Shown here piece by piece: positions 1 through 5,468 of a stretch of DNA of 8,158 nt. The stretch is from Gammaproteobacteria bacterium RIFCSPHIGHO2_02_FULL_42_13 (GTDB lineage: Bacteria; Pseudomonadota; Gammaproteobacteria; UBA12402), in the NCBI GenBank assembly GCA_001801405.1, contig MGXQ01000035.1, positions 1 to 8,158 on the forward strand, written 5' to 3'. Each line of letters begins with the position of its first letter. Position 1 is the first letter of the stretch. A program made the translations under genes and the position numbers. Under the pieces are notes generated by a model that was not told the origin of the DNA, did no database searches, and saw nothing but the letters and a program-made list of their open reading frames with translations.

Positions 1-137
1 CCTTTTTTATTACTCTGCTTATTCTAATCTAACTTTTCATGTTTAAAAACACTTTTTTTATCAGGGAAATTGTTTGATCATCCGGCGTGAATGCTTACTT
101 TTCTAATCGTGCCGTTTTGAGCGCTGGTTTAGCAAGC
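1..137. other. Intergenic or edge sequence, no gene supported
   Basis: This AT-rich stretch has no reading frame with a recognisable protein. Short open stretches running in from the left edge stop within about 15 to 50 bases. They could be the tail of a gene outside the window, but nothing identifies one. I see no tRNA fold, terminator or clear promoter here. A GTG-started frame from 87 runs into the REP cluster and is a shadow of it. Confidence 0.5.
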
Positions 138-170
138 GTAGCCCGGGTGAAGCGAAGCGAAATGCGGGAA
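138..170 (+). repeat. REP-like palindromic unit A (inverted relative to B and C)
   Basis: This 33-base unit begins GTAGCCCGGG, has the core GAAGCGAAGCGAAAT and ends GCGGGAA. It is an imperfect reverse complement of the two units at 191-222 and 236-267, so A and B can pair across a 20-base AT-rich loop (171-190). Its own stem is imperfect. The left side CCCGGGT does not fully match the right side ATGCGGG, giving one mismatch and one G-T pair, whereas B and C have a perfect stem. It looks like a mix of two stem variants of the same REP family. REP units of this general form are common between genes in gammaproteobacteria; the family name is not assigned here. Confidence 0.8.
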
Positions 171-190
171 TATTTATTCACCTTATTATT

Positions 191-222
191 CCCCGCATTT
201 CGCTTCGCTCCATGCGGGCTAC
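191..222 (-). repeat. REP-like palindromic unit B
   Basis: This 32-base unit is identical to unit C, with a period of 45 bases between their starts. It contains the perfect 7-bp stem CCCGCAT and ATGCGGG around a TTCGCTTCGCTCC-type loop, and ends GGGCTAC. It is in the opposite orientation to unit A, so A and B form a BIME-like inverted pair. Confidence 0.85.
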
Positions 223-235
223 TACTTTTTATTAT

Positions 236-267
236 CCCCGCATTTCGCTTCGCTCCATGCGGGCTAC
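236..267 (-). repeat. REP-like palindromic unit C, at the 3' end of the beta-barrel gene
   Basis: An exact 32-base copy of unit B, separated from it by a 13-base T-rich spacer. It ends only 7 bases from the stop codon of the minus-strand outer-membrane gene. It would therefore be transcribed as a stable hairpin right after that coding region. REP hairpins in this position are known to protect mRNA 3' ends or to assist termination; that role here is inference. Confidence 0.85.
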
Positions 268-274
268 GGCTACT

Positions 275-949
275 TCAATCAAAGTGATACGCAAAGGTTA
301 GATGATACATCTGAACCGTGTAATGATTCACTAAAGTATGTACGACGGTGTTTGCATCTTTTAAATCTAAATTCACATTGCCGGTCATTAACACGTGATA
401 GCTAAAAGAAACAGTGAGTTGTGTGTCGGCATGATAATCGATGCCAATGATACCTTGCGCAGAGGGCGTAATTTGTTTTCCCTTGAGGCTATAATTAGAG
501 TTTGTTTTAACGCTTTCTTCGACTTGTGTGGCGCCGACACCCATGCCGACATAGGGCACAAGCGTGTCAAAATATTGTCGTAGTTCGTATAGGCCAGTGA
601 TCATCGTTGTAAAGAATGCGACGCCGCCACCTAAGCCGGTTGGGCTTATGCCATTAATGGAAAATCGGTCTGCATCTGTTTCTATGTAAAGGGCAGAAAT
701 TTCTGCGCGCCAGTTAGGATTGAAATAATAGCCCAATGCTAAACCACCATTAATTGGGAAATTTTCGCTGTGTTTATAAACATAGTTTCCAGCGTTATCG
801 CGTTTAGCAACTCTTGAGATGGCGCTCGTGCCTAATATAAGGCTGAGATACTTTGAATAATAAGTTGGCGGGGTGTTTGTGATAGCCATTGTGTTAAGAC
901 TGAAGCAGATCAAGGTGGTTGCGATCAGTGTGCGAACTATCCGTGTCAT
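275..949 (-). CDS. Small outer-membrane beta-barrel protein (OmpA/Opa-like barrel domain)
   Basis: This is a predicted exported 224-residue protein of the small outer-membrane beta-barrel type. Residues 1-22 form a signal peptide: basic start (MTRIVR), hydrophobic core, and a likely cut after NTMA. The mature part is rich in alternating polar and aromatic strands, for example GGLALGYYFNPNWRAEISALY (split here as GGLALGYYF at 68-76 and NWRAEISALY at 79-88), LVPYVGMGVGA (130-140), QGIIGIDYHA (165-174) and the closing MYHLTFAYHF (214-223). The repeated strand-turn pattern and the length fit an eight-stranded barrel. The C-terminal Phe expected for Bam recognition is followed by one extra Asp, which is slightly unusual. 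The start is supported by an AAGGA Shine-Dalgarno 6 bases before ATG. Function (adhesion, structure or porin) cannot be read from the sequence. Its 5' leader contains the MITE at 974-1146, and its 3' end abuts a REP unit. Confidence 0.8.
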   Translation of the reverse strand: MTRIVRTLIATTLICFSLNTMAITNTPPTYYSKYLSLILGTSAISRVAKRDNAGNYVYKHSENFPINGGLALGYYFNPNWRAEISALYIETDADRFSINGISPTGLGGGVAFFTTMITGLYELRQYFDTLVPYVGMGVGATQVEESVKTNSNYSLKGKQITPSAQGIIGIDYHADTQLTVSFSYHVLMTGNVNLDLKDANTVVHTLVNHYTVQMYHLTFAYHFD

Positions 950-955
950 GTTTTT

Positions 956-960
956 TCCTT
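956..960 (-). promoter_or_regulatory. Shine-Dalgarno of the beta-barrel gene
   Basis: On the minus strand the sequence reads AAGGA followed by AAAAAC and then ATG, a good ribosome site with a 6-base spacer. It fixes the start codon at 949. It lies just outside the MITE target-site duplication, so the insertion left the ribosome site intact. Confidence 0.75.
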
Positions 961-965
961 AGGAT

Positions 966-973
966 AAAAGATC
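966..973. repeat. Target-site duplication, left copy (AAAAGATC)
   Basis: AAAAGATC lies directly outside the left terminal inverted repeat. The same 8 bases, in the same orientation, lie directly outside the right terminus at 1147-1154. Extending the match by one base on either side fails, so the duplication is exactly 8 bp. Confidence 0.85.
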
Positions 974-1146
974 GTAACTATTCAGCACAAACAAGGAACG
1001 TCCATATTTTGGTGCTTTTGGGCGAAAAATCTCTTCAAAATGCTCATGTACTATCGTGTACACTCCGCTTTCTCATCGATTTTTCACCCAAAATCATCCA
1101 AAATCTGAACGTTCTCCGTGTTTTAGGTTTTGCGGTGAATAGTTAC
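974..1146. mobile_element. MITE-like palindromic element, 173 bp, IS66-like ends
   Basis: The element is an inverted repeat over most of its length. The outermost 11 bases, GTAACTATTCA (974-984) and TGAATAGTTAC (1136-1146), match perfectly. Inner arms at 996-1031 and 1078-1114 pair well: GAACGT, ATTTTGG, TTTTGGG and GAAAAATC blocks are shared with a few mismatches and small gaps. The centre has a short hairpin, TGTAC (1047-1051), loop TATCGT, GTACA (1058-1062). There is no transposase gene. Exact 8-bp direct repeats flank it. IS66-family elements are known to begin GTAA and to make 8-bp duplications, so an IS66-related transposase acting in trans is the best guess. Other families with 8-bp duplications remain possible. 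Confidence 0.82.
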
Positions 1147-1154
1147 AAAAGATC
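1147..1154. repeat. Target-site duplication, right copy (AAAAGATC)
   Basis: An exact direct copy of 966-973, directly adjoining the right terminus of the element. On the minus strand it directly follows the TATAAT of the promoter at 1155-1160, which puts the insertion site at about the transcription start of the beta-barrel gene. Confidence 0.85.
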
Positions 1155-1183
1155 ATTATAAGGAGGTGCTAGATGATTTACAA
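1155..1183 (-). promoter_or_regulatory. Sigma-70-type promoter for the beta-barrel gene
   Basis: Read on the minus strand, TTGTAA (1178-1183) is followed by a 17-base spacer and a perfect TATAAT (1155-1160). The -35 overlaps the last codon and stop of the upstream Sua5-family gene. If the MITE and one target-site copy are removed in thought, the -10 lies 24 bases from the ATG with AAGGA between them. That is a compact normal promoter and leader. With the MITE present the distance is 205 bases. Confidence 0.65.
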
Positions 1184-2140
1184 TATTGTATGAGCTGCTT
1201 TCTGTAATCGATCGTGAATCGCTGTCCAATCAGGCGAATTTGGCACATCTTCAATGATAATATAATCATAACGTAATGCATCGGCGGCATGCATCTGATG
1301 ATAAAGCGTTTGTGCGTATGCCGTTGCGTGCTCGGGCATTTGAATCCAATGGCAATGGTCGGTGTTTTTGGGCTGTGGTTGTTGTGCGAATACGACGCAT
1401 GTCTTATGACGAATGATGTCGAGGAGTTTCTCAGACGTCACAAGAATGGTAGGCGTTTTTGGCGCATAATGTGAGGCTAGCATGCCGGGTGTGCGAGAAG
1501 CGGATGCCTTGTGTACTAGTTGAATATCTTGCTTTAAGACAGTTCTAATTTGTTCTGCTGTAATCATGCCGGGTCGTAAAATTTGCGGCTTATTTGAACT
1601 TAAATCAATAATCGTTGATTCAATGCCAACGCTGCAAGCGCCACCATCAACGATAGGAAGTTTATCGCCAAAGGTTGTATGAACATGTTGGGCGGTGGTG
1701 GGGCTGATGGTGCCAAATCGATTGGCCGAAGGCGCCGCTAAACCACCCTTAAATTTTTTCAGAATTTTTTGTGTGATAGGATGAATGGGTGAGCGTAGTG
1801 CGATGGTGTCTTGTCCGCCCGTTACAGTTGAATCAATTTGCGATGCTTTTTTTAGCACGATTGTTAATGGCCCTGGCCAAAAAATGTTGGTGAGTTGATA
1901 AGCGGTATTCGGAATATGGGCAGCCCAATATTTAATTTGATCGGCGTTCGCAATATGTACGATCAAGGGATGATTTTTGGGTCGTTTTTTGAGCTCAAAA
2001 ATTTTCAGCACGGCATTAGGATTACTCGCATCTGCGGCGAGTCCATAGACGGTTTCAGTGGGAATGGCGACCACGTCACCGGATTTAAGAAGTTGTACAG
2101 CTTCATCGATGTTTATGGAGAAATTTGCTATGGTGTTCAT
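1178..2140 (-). CDS. L-threonylcarbamoyladenylate synthase, two-domain Sua5 type
   Basis: This cytosolic enzyme makes threonylcarbamoyl-AMP from threonine, bicarbonate and ATP. That is the first step of t6A37 formation in ANN-decoding tRNAs, and the product passes to the TsaD complex. The protein is 320 residues from the ATG at 2140. The YrdC/Sua5 domain shows PTETVYGLAADA (27-38), KKRPKNHPLIVHI (51-63), WPGPLTIVL (88-96), PSANRFGTISPTTAQHV (137-153) and the SVGIESTIID stretch (170-179). A linker RTPGMLASHYAPKTP (216-230) leads into a C-terminal Sua5 domain, so it is the long Sua5 form and not the short TsaC of E. coli. The frame stays open for 37 more residues upstream, to 2251, but that would run past the divergent promoters and the trpS start. 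I reject it. No strong Shine-Dalgarno is visible before 2140. Confidence 0.92.
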   Translation of the reverse strand: MNTIANFSINIDEAVQLLKSGDVVAIPTETVYGLAADASNPNAVLKIFELKKRPKNHPLIVHIANADQIKYWAAHIPNTAYQLTNIFWPGPLTIVLKKASQIDSTVTGGQDTIALRSPIHPITQKILKKFKGGLAAPSANRFGTISPTTAQHVHTTFGDKLPIVDGGACSVGIESTIIDLSSNKPQILRPGMITAEQIRTVLKQDIQLVHKASASRTPGMLASHYAPKTPTILVTSEKLLDIIRHKTCVVFAQQPQPKNTDHCHWIQMPEHATAYAQTLYHQMHAADALRYDYIIIEDVPNSPDWTAIHDRLQKAAHTIL

Positions 2141-2219
2141 CTTGTTTTTTTCAATGGCGTTAAAGAACCATATATTATATGGTAGTATGGAAGAGAAAGT
2201 AAGAAATTTAGGTGGGTAT
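2141..2219. promoter_or_regulatory. Divergent promoter region with a 15-bp palindrome
   Basis: This is the gap between the divergent Sua5 and trpS starts. CCATATATTATATGG (2168-2182) is a perfect palindrome around a central T. On the minus strand it contains TATAAT (2174-2179), a good -10 for the Sua5 gene with about 33 bases to its ATG. On the plus strand TATTAT (2173-2178) can serve trpS. The -35 matches are weak on both sides (TTCAAT at 2150-2155 on the plus strand). The overlapping -10 elements suggest that the two directions compete for polymerase or share a regulator. Confidence 0.5.
2210..2215 (+). promoter_or_regulatory. Shine-Dalgarno of trpS
   Basis: AGGTGG lies 4 bases before the ATG at 2220. 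It favours that start over the in-frame ATG at 2187, which has no such site and would be almost leaderless from the likely promoter. Confidence 0.6.
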
Positions 2220-3266
2220 ATGGTTTCGAGAATTTTATCAGGTATGCGCACGACGGGTGAATTGCACTTGGGGCATTATCATGGTGTTCTGAAGAATTGG
2301 CTAGAATTACAGCAACAATATGACTGTTTCTTCTTTGCCGCAGACTGGCATGCGCTGACGACGGATTACGAGGATCCCTATAATATTCCTCAATATACTT
2401 TTGATATGATCGTTGACTGGCTGGCGGTGGGGATCGATCCAAAGCGCGCCAATATCTTTATTCAGTCGCGAGTGCCTCTGCATGCCGAATTGCATGTGCT
2501 GCTTTCTATGATCACACCACTGGGCTGGTTGGAGCGTGTGCCGACGTATAAAGATCAGCAACAGCAGCTGAAAGATAAGGATTTATCGACCTATGGTTTT
2601 TTAGGTTATCCGGTATTACAGGCTGCTGATATTTTGATGTATAAAGCCAGCAAGGTGCCTGTAGGCGCCGATCAGGTGCCGCATGTTGAGTTGGTGCGTG
2701 AGATTGCCAGACGCTTTAATTATCTTTATGGTCGCGCTGATCGGACGCAGAAACGTTCGCCAGAAGAGTATATTCATATCATTTTGCCAGAACCCGAGGT
2801 TATGTTGACGAAATGTCCGATCTTTCCCGGTCTGGATGGTCGAAAAATGTCCAAAACATATCATAATACGATTGGATTGCGTGAGGATCCTAAATCAGTT
2901 GAGCAAAAATTACTCACAATGCCGACTGATCCCGCTCGAGTTAAGCGCACGGATCCGGGTGATCCTGAAAAATGCCCGGTTTGGCCATTGCATAAAGTTT
3001 ATTCAGATGATAGCGTTAAAGAGTGGGTACAAAAAGGTTGCCGCAGCGCCGGAATTGGTTGCATAGAATGTAAACGAGTCTTGATTGACAAGGTATTGGA
3101 GGAACAAGCGCCGATTTGTGAACGCGCTTTAGAATTTGAACAAAACCCCGCCTTCGTGCATAGTATTATAGAGAAGGGGTGTGAAGCAGCCCAATCGGTT
3201 GCTAAACAGACAATGGCTGAGGTGCGTGAAGCCATGGGTATTCTACAAACAGGACATGTAAAGTGA
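2220..3266 (+). CDS. trpS: Tryptophan--tRNA ligase, with Cys cluster of the [4Fe-4S] type
   Basis: A class I aminoacyl-tRNA synthetase that charges tRNA-Trp in the cytosol. It has 348 residues from the ATG at 2220. The catalytic signatures are SGMRTTGELHLGHYHG (7-22, the HIGH-type motif HLGH at 16-19) and KMSKT (209-213). Near the anticodon-binding part there are four cysteines, C252, C274, C281 and C284, spaced C-x21-C-x6-C-x2-C. This nearly matches the C-x22-C-x6-C-x2-C set that binds a [4Fe-4S] cluster in Thermotoga maritima TrpRS (recalled from the structural literature). The E. coli-type enzyme lacks it. The frame continues upstream to 2058, but that part is antisense to the Sua5 gene. 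The stop overlaps the scpA start in GTGA, so the two are translationally coupled. Confidence 0.95.
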   Translation: MVSRILSGMRTTGELHLGHYHGVLKNWLELQQQYDCFFFAADWHALTTDYEDPYNIPQYTFDMIVDWLAVGIDPKRANIFIQSRVPLHAELHVLLSMITPLGWLERVPTYKDQQQQLKDKDLSTYGFLGYPVLQAADILMYKASKVPVGADQVPHVELVREIARRFNYLYGRADRTQKRSPEEYIHIILPEPEVMLTKCPIFPGLDGRKMSKTYHNTIGLREDPKSVEQKLLTMPTDPARVKRTDPGDPEKCPVWPLHKVYSDDSVKEWVQKGCRSAGIGCIECKRVLIDKVLEEQAPICERALEFEQNPAFVHSIIEKGCEAAQSVAKQTMAEVREAMGILQTGHVK

Positions 3267-4081
3267 CTGAAGAAGCGATTGATACACAAGAGATGATCAT
3301 TGATCAGGACGCCGGTGGTATTTTTGTCAATGGACAGTTGTTTGAGAAATTACCGGATGATTTATATATTCCACCCGAAGCGCTCAAGATTTTTTTAGAA
3401 GCGTTTGAAGGGCCATTGGATCTGTTGCTTTATTTGATCCGAAAACATAACTTTGATGTATTGAATTTGCCGGTTGCAGATATTACACGGCAATACATGC
3501 AATATATCGAGTTGATGCAAGTATTGAATTTGGAATTGGCGGCTGAATATTTGTTGATGGCTGCGATGTTGGCTGAAATTAAATCGCGCATGTTACTGCC
3601 CAGACCGATTGAAGAAACGGACGAAGAAGATCCGCGTGCGGAATTAGTGAGACGATTGCAAGAATATCAGCGTTACAAAACGGCATCAGAAAATCTTGAG
3701 GTCTTGCCGCGACGCGGGCGTGATACCTTTGTGGCAACGGCGGAAGCGCCGCCGATGTCGGTTGAAAAACCATTGCCCGAAGTGGATTTAAAAGAATTAA
3801 TGATGGCATTTGCGGACGTGTTAGAGCGCGCAAAGTTAAACACATCGCATCGTGTCGAACGAGAAACGTTATCCATTCGTGAGCGCATGTCGATTATTGT
3901 TAATGCGTTAGGCGGAAGTAAATTTGTGCCTTTTTCAATATTTTTTAATGTGAGCGAAGGGCGCATGGGTGTCGTGGTGACATTTATTGCAATTTTGGAG
4001 TTAATACGTGGTTCAGTGATTGAAATTGTGCAATCGCATCCGTTTGCTCCGATTCATTTGAGGGCGGTGGTGCATGAGTGA
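3263..4081 (+). CDS. scpA: Segregation and condensation protein A (kleisin of Smc-ScpAB)
   Basis: ScpA is the kleisin subunit that bridges the Smc ATPase heads and binds ScpB in the condensin complex on the nucleoid. The protein has 272 residues and starts at GTG within the GTGA that also ends trpS. An AGGAC stretch 7 bases upstream may serve as ribosome site. After an acidic N-terminal extension (1-47, including LPDDLYIPPEALKIFLEA), the Smc-neck-binding helices appear as FEGPLDLLLYLIRKHNFDVL (48-67) and the following residues to about 110. A charged linker spans about 115-175. The C-terminal winged helix lies at about 222-270 (VPFSIFFNV, then FIAILELIRG). The N-terminal extension is, as I recall, usual in gammaproteobacterial ScpA. 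The 3' end overlaps scpB by 8 bases, consistent with balanced co-production. Confidence 0.95.
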   Translation: MTEEAIDTQEMIIDQDAGGIFVNGQLFEKLPDDLYIPPEALKIFLEAFEGPLDLLLYLIRKHNFDVLNLPVADITRQYMQYIELMQVLNLELAAEYLLMAAMLAEIKSRMLLPRPIEETDEEDPRAELVRRLQEYQRYKTASENLEVLPRRGRDTFVATAEAPPMSVEKPLPEVDLKELMMAFADVLERAKLNTSHRVERETLSIRERMSIIVNALGGSKFVPFSIFFNVSEGRMGVVVTFIAILELIRGSVIEIVQSHPFAPIHLRAVVHE

Positions 4082-4745
4082 TAACAAACAGCTATGTCGT
4101 ATCTTAGAAGGTTCTTTATTTGCAGCGGATCGACCGTTGTCGATTAATGATTTAGCGAATTTATTTGAACAGAATAAATGTCCCGAAAAACAAGCTATTC
4201 GTCAGGCATTAATGACATTAATGGAAGACTATGCCGATCGAGGTATCGAATTAAAAGAATTAGCCAGCGGGTTTCAGTTTCAAGTGAAAGCGGAATTTTC
4301 TGAGTGGATTCAAAAACTCTGGGAAGAAAAGCCTGCGCGTTATTCGCGCGCCTTTTTAGAGACGTTGGCATTGATTGCGTATCGTCAGCCGATTACGCGC
4401 GCGGAAATTAGTGAAGTGCGTGGTGTGGTGGTGAGCTCGAATATTATTCGTACGTTAATGGAACGAGATTGGATCCATGTGATTGGATTTAGAGATGTGC
4501 CAGGTAAACCTGGGTTATATGGTACAACCAAGAAATTTTTAGATGATTTTGGGTTAAAGAGTTTAAGCGAATTACCATCGTTGCCCGAAATCCAAGCGCT
4601 GGATCAGCTCGAAGATAGCTTGAAAAAACAATTAACCTTGGAAGATTTGCAAGAAGCAGCGGCCAATGTCGAAGCGGCAGAGTCGGTGTCAGATGAATTA
4701 GACGAATCAGCCGATGTTGAAGAGATAAGCTCGTCCTCTGAATAA
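4074..4745 (+). CDS. scpB: Segregation and condensation protein B
   Basis: ScpB is a winged-helix dimer that binds the central part of ScpA and completes the Smc-ScpAB condensin. The protein has 223 residues. Conserved segments are LEGSLFAADRPLS (11-23), the hallmark ETLALIAYRQPITRAEISEV (96-115), ERDWIHVIGFRDVPGKPGLY (130-149) and TTKKFLDDFGLKSLSELP (151-168). From about 176 the protein turns into an acidic, low-complexity tail ending in serines, likely unstructured. ATG lies inside the end of scpA (8-base overlap) after a GA-rich stretch. Having scpAB argues against a MukBEF-type gammaproteobacterium such as Enterobacterales or Vibrionales. Confidence 0.95.
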   Translation: MSDNKQLCRILEGSLFAADRPLSINDLANLFEQNKCPEKQAIRQALMTLMEDYADRGIELKELASGFQFQVKAEFSEWIQKLWEEKPARYSRAFLETLALIAYRQPITRAEISEVRGVVVSSNIIRTLMERDWIHVIGFRDVPGKPGLYGTTKKFLDDFGLKSLSELPSLPEIQALDQLEDSLKKQLTLEDLQEAAANVEAAESVSDELDESADVEEISSSSE

Positions 4746-4748
4746 TAT

Positions 4749-5468
4749 ATGAAAACTGAAAAACTACAAAAAGTATTAGCCAATCTAGGCTTAGGTTCAC
4801 GTCGTGAAATTGAAAAATGGATTGACGAGGGTCGTGTGCGGCTCAATGATCAGCCTGCAAAATTAGGCGATCGTGCATCGTTAGGCGATAGAATTCATGT
4901 CGATGATAAGTTGATTAAGCAACATTCAACGCATGTAACGCCGACTAAAATATTATTGTATCACAAGCCCGAAGGTGAAATTTGTTCGCGCAGTGATCCT
5001 GAAGGGCGTCGCACTGTATTTGAAGCGTTACCAATGATTAAAAAAGGTCGCTGGATTATGATTGGGCGACTGGATATTAATAGTTCGGGATTGTTATTGT
5101 TTACGAATGATGGTGAGCTGGCCAATCGTCACATGCACCCGTCTTCACAAATCGAACGTGAATATCAAGTGCGTGTGTTAGGTGAGGTGACGCCTGAAAT
5201 TATAACGCGGTTAACAAAAGGCGTGCGATTAGAAGAAGGCATGGCGCGTTTTAAGTCGGTTAAATTAGCTGGCGGTCGTGGTGCAAATCGTTGGTATAAA
5301 GTAATTTTAACCGAAGGAAAAAATCGTGAAGTGCGCCGACTCTTTGAATCGCAAGGATTAAAAGTCAGTCGATTGATGCGCGTGCGATTCGGTTCGATTC
5401 TGTTGCCGCGACATTTGCATCCGGGTGGATATCATTTGTTGAAAGATTCCGATATCTCAATAAAATAA
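4749..5468 (+). CDS. rluB: 23S rRNA pseudouridine synthase, RluB type
   Basis: A RsuA/RluB/E/F-family pseudouridine synthase. RluB of E. coli makes pseudouridine 2605 in 23S rRNA, in the peptidyl-transferase region. The protein has 239 residues. An S4 RNA-binding domain opens it (EKLQKVLANLGLGSRREIEK, 4-23, to about 58). The catalytic part has GRLDINSSGLLLFTNDGELA (106-125) with catalytic Asp109, then IEREYQVRV (135-143) and EGKNREVRRLFE (189-200). RluB is chosen over RsuA because of these motifs and the scpB-rluB neighbourhood, which is typical for gammaproteobacteria. It lacks the long basic C-terminal tail of E. coli RluB (about 290 residues). No Shine-Dalgarno is obvious before the ATG, which lies 3 bases after the scpB stop, so it probably depends on coupling. 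Its last 12 bases overlap the convergent transporter gene. Confidence 0.92.
   Translation: MKTEKLQKVLANLGLGSRREIEKWIDEGRVRLNDQPAKLGDRASLGDRIHVDDKLIKQHSTHVTPTKILLYHKPEGEICSRSDPEGRRTVFEALPMIKKGRWIMIGRLDINSSGLLLFTNDGELANRHMHPSSQIEREYQVRVLGEVTPEIITRLTKGVRLEEGMARFKSVKLAGGRGANRWYKVILTEGKNREVRRLFESQGLKVSRLMRVRFGSILLPRHLHPGGYHLLKDSDISIK
5457..5468. other. Tail-to-tail coding overlap of rluB and the transporter gene
   Basis: The stop codons of the convergent genes cross each other by 12 bases, leaving no room for a terminator between them. Transcripts from both sides must overlap as antisense RNA unless termination occurs inside the opposite gene. Confidence 0.85.

Noticed and set aside
138..267. CRISPR array
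   Set aside because: Only three units, one of them inverted, with 20- and 13-base AT-rich spacers and internal palindromes; no cas genes. This is a REP cluster.
87..287. Open frame of 66 codons over the REP cluster
   Set aside because: It starts at GTG without a ribosome site and its sequence is a translation of the repeats (the same peptide segment appears twice), so it is a by-product of the REP units.
974..1146. Intrinsic terminator of the Sua5-family gene
   Set aside because: The long arms with exact terminal repeats and flanking target duplication are better explained by a MITE; there is no compact GC stem with a following T run. It may still slow transcription.
919..1161. Open frame of 80 codons on the plus strand across the MITE
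   Set aside because: It begins antisense inside the outer-membrane gene, runs through the inverted repeat and has no credible ribosome site or family resemblance. Palindromic elements often give such frames by chance.
2058..2219. N-terminal extension of TrpRS to 402 residues
   Set aside because: The extra part is antisense to the Sua5 gene; the family start (short leader then SGMRTTG) and the AGGTGG site support 2220. The ATG at 2187 is possible but less likely.
2141..2251. N-terminal extension of the Sua5-family protein by 37 residues
   Set aside because: It would cross the divergent promoters and the trpS start, and the YrdC domain begins normally soon after the ATG at 2140.
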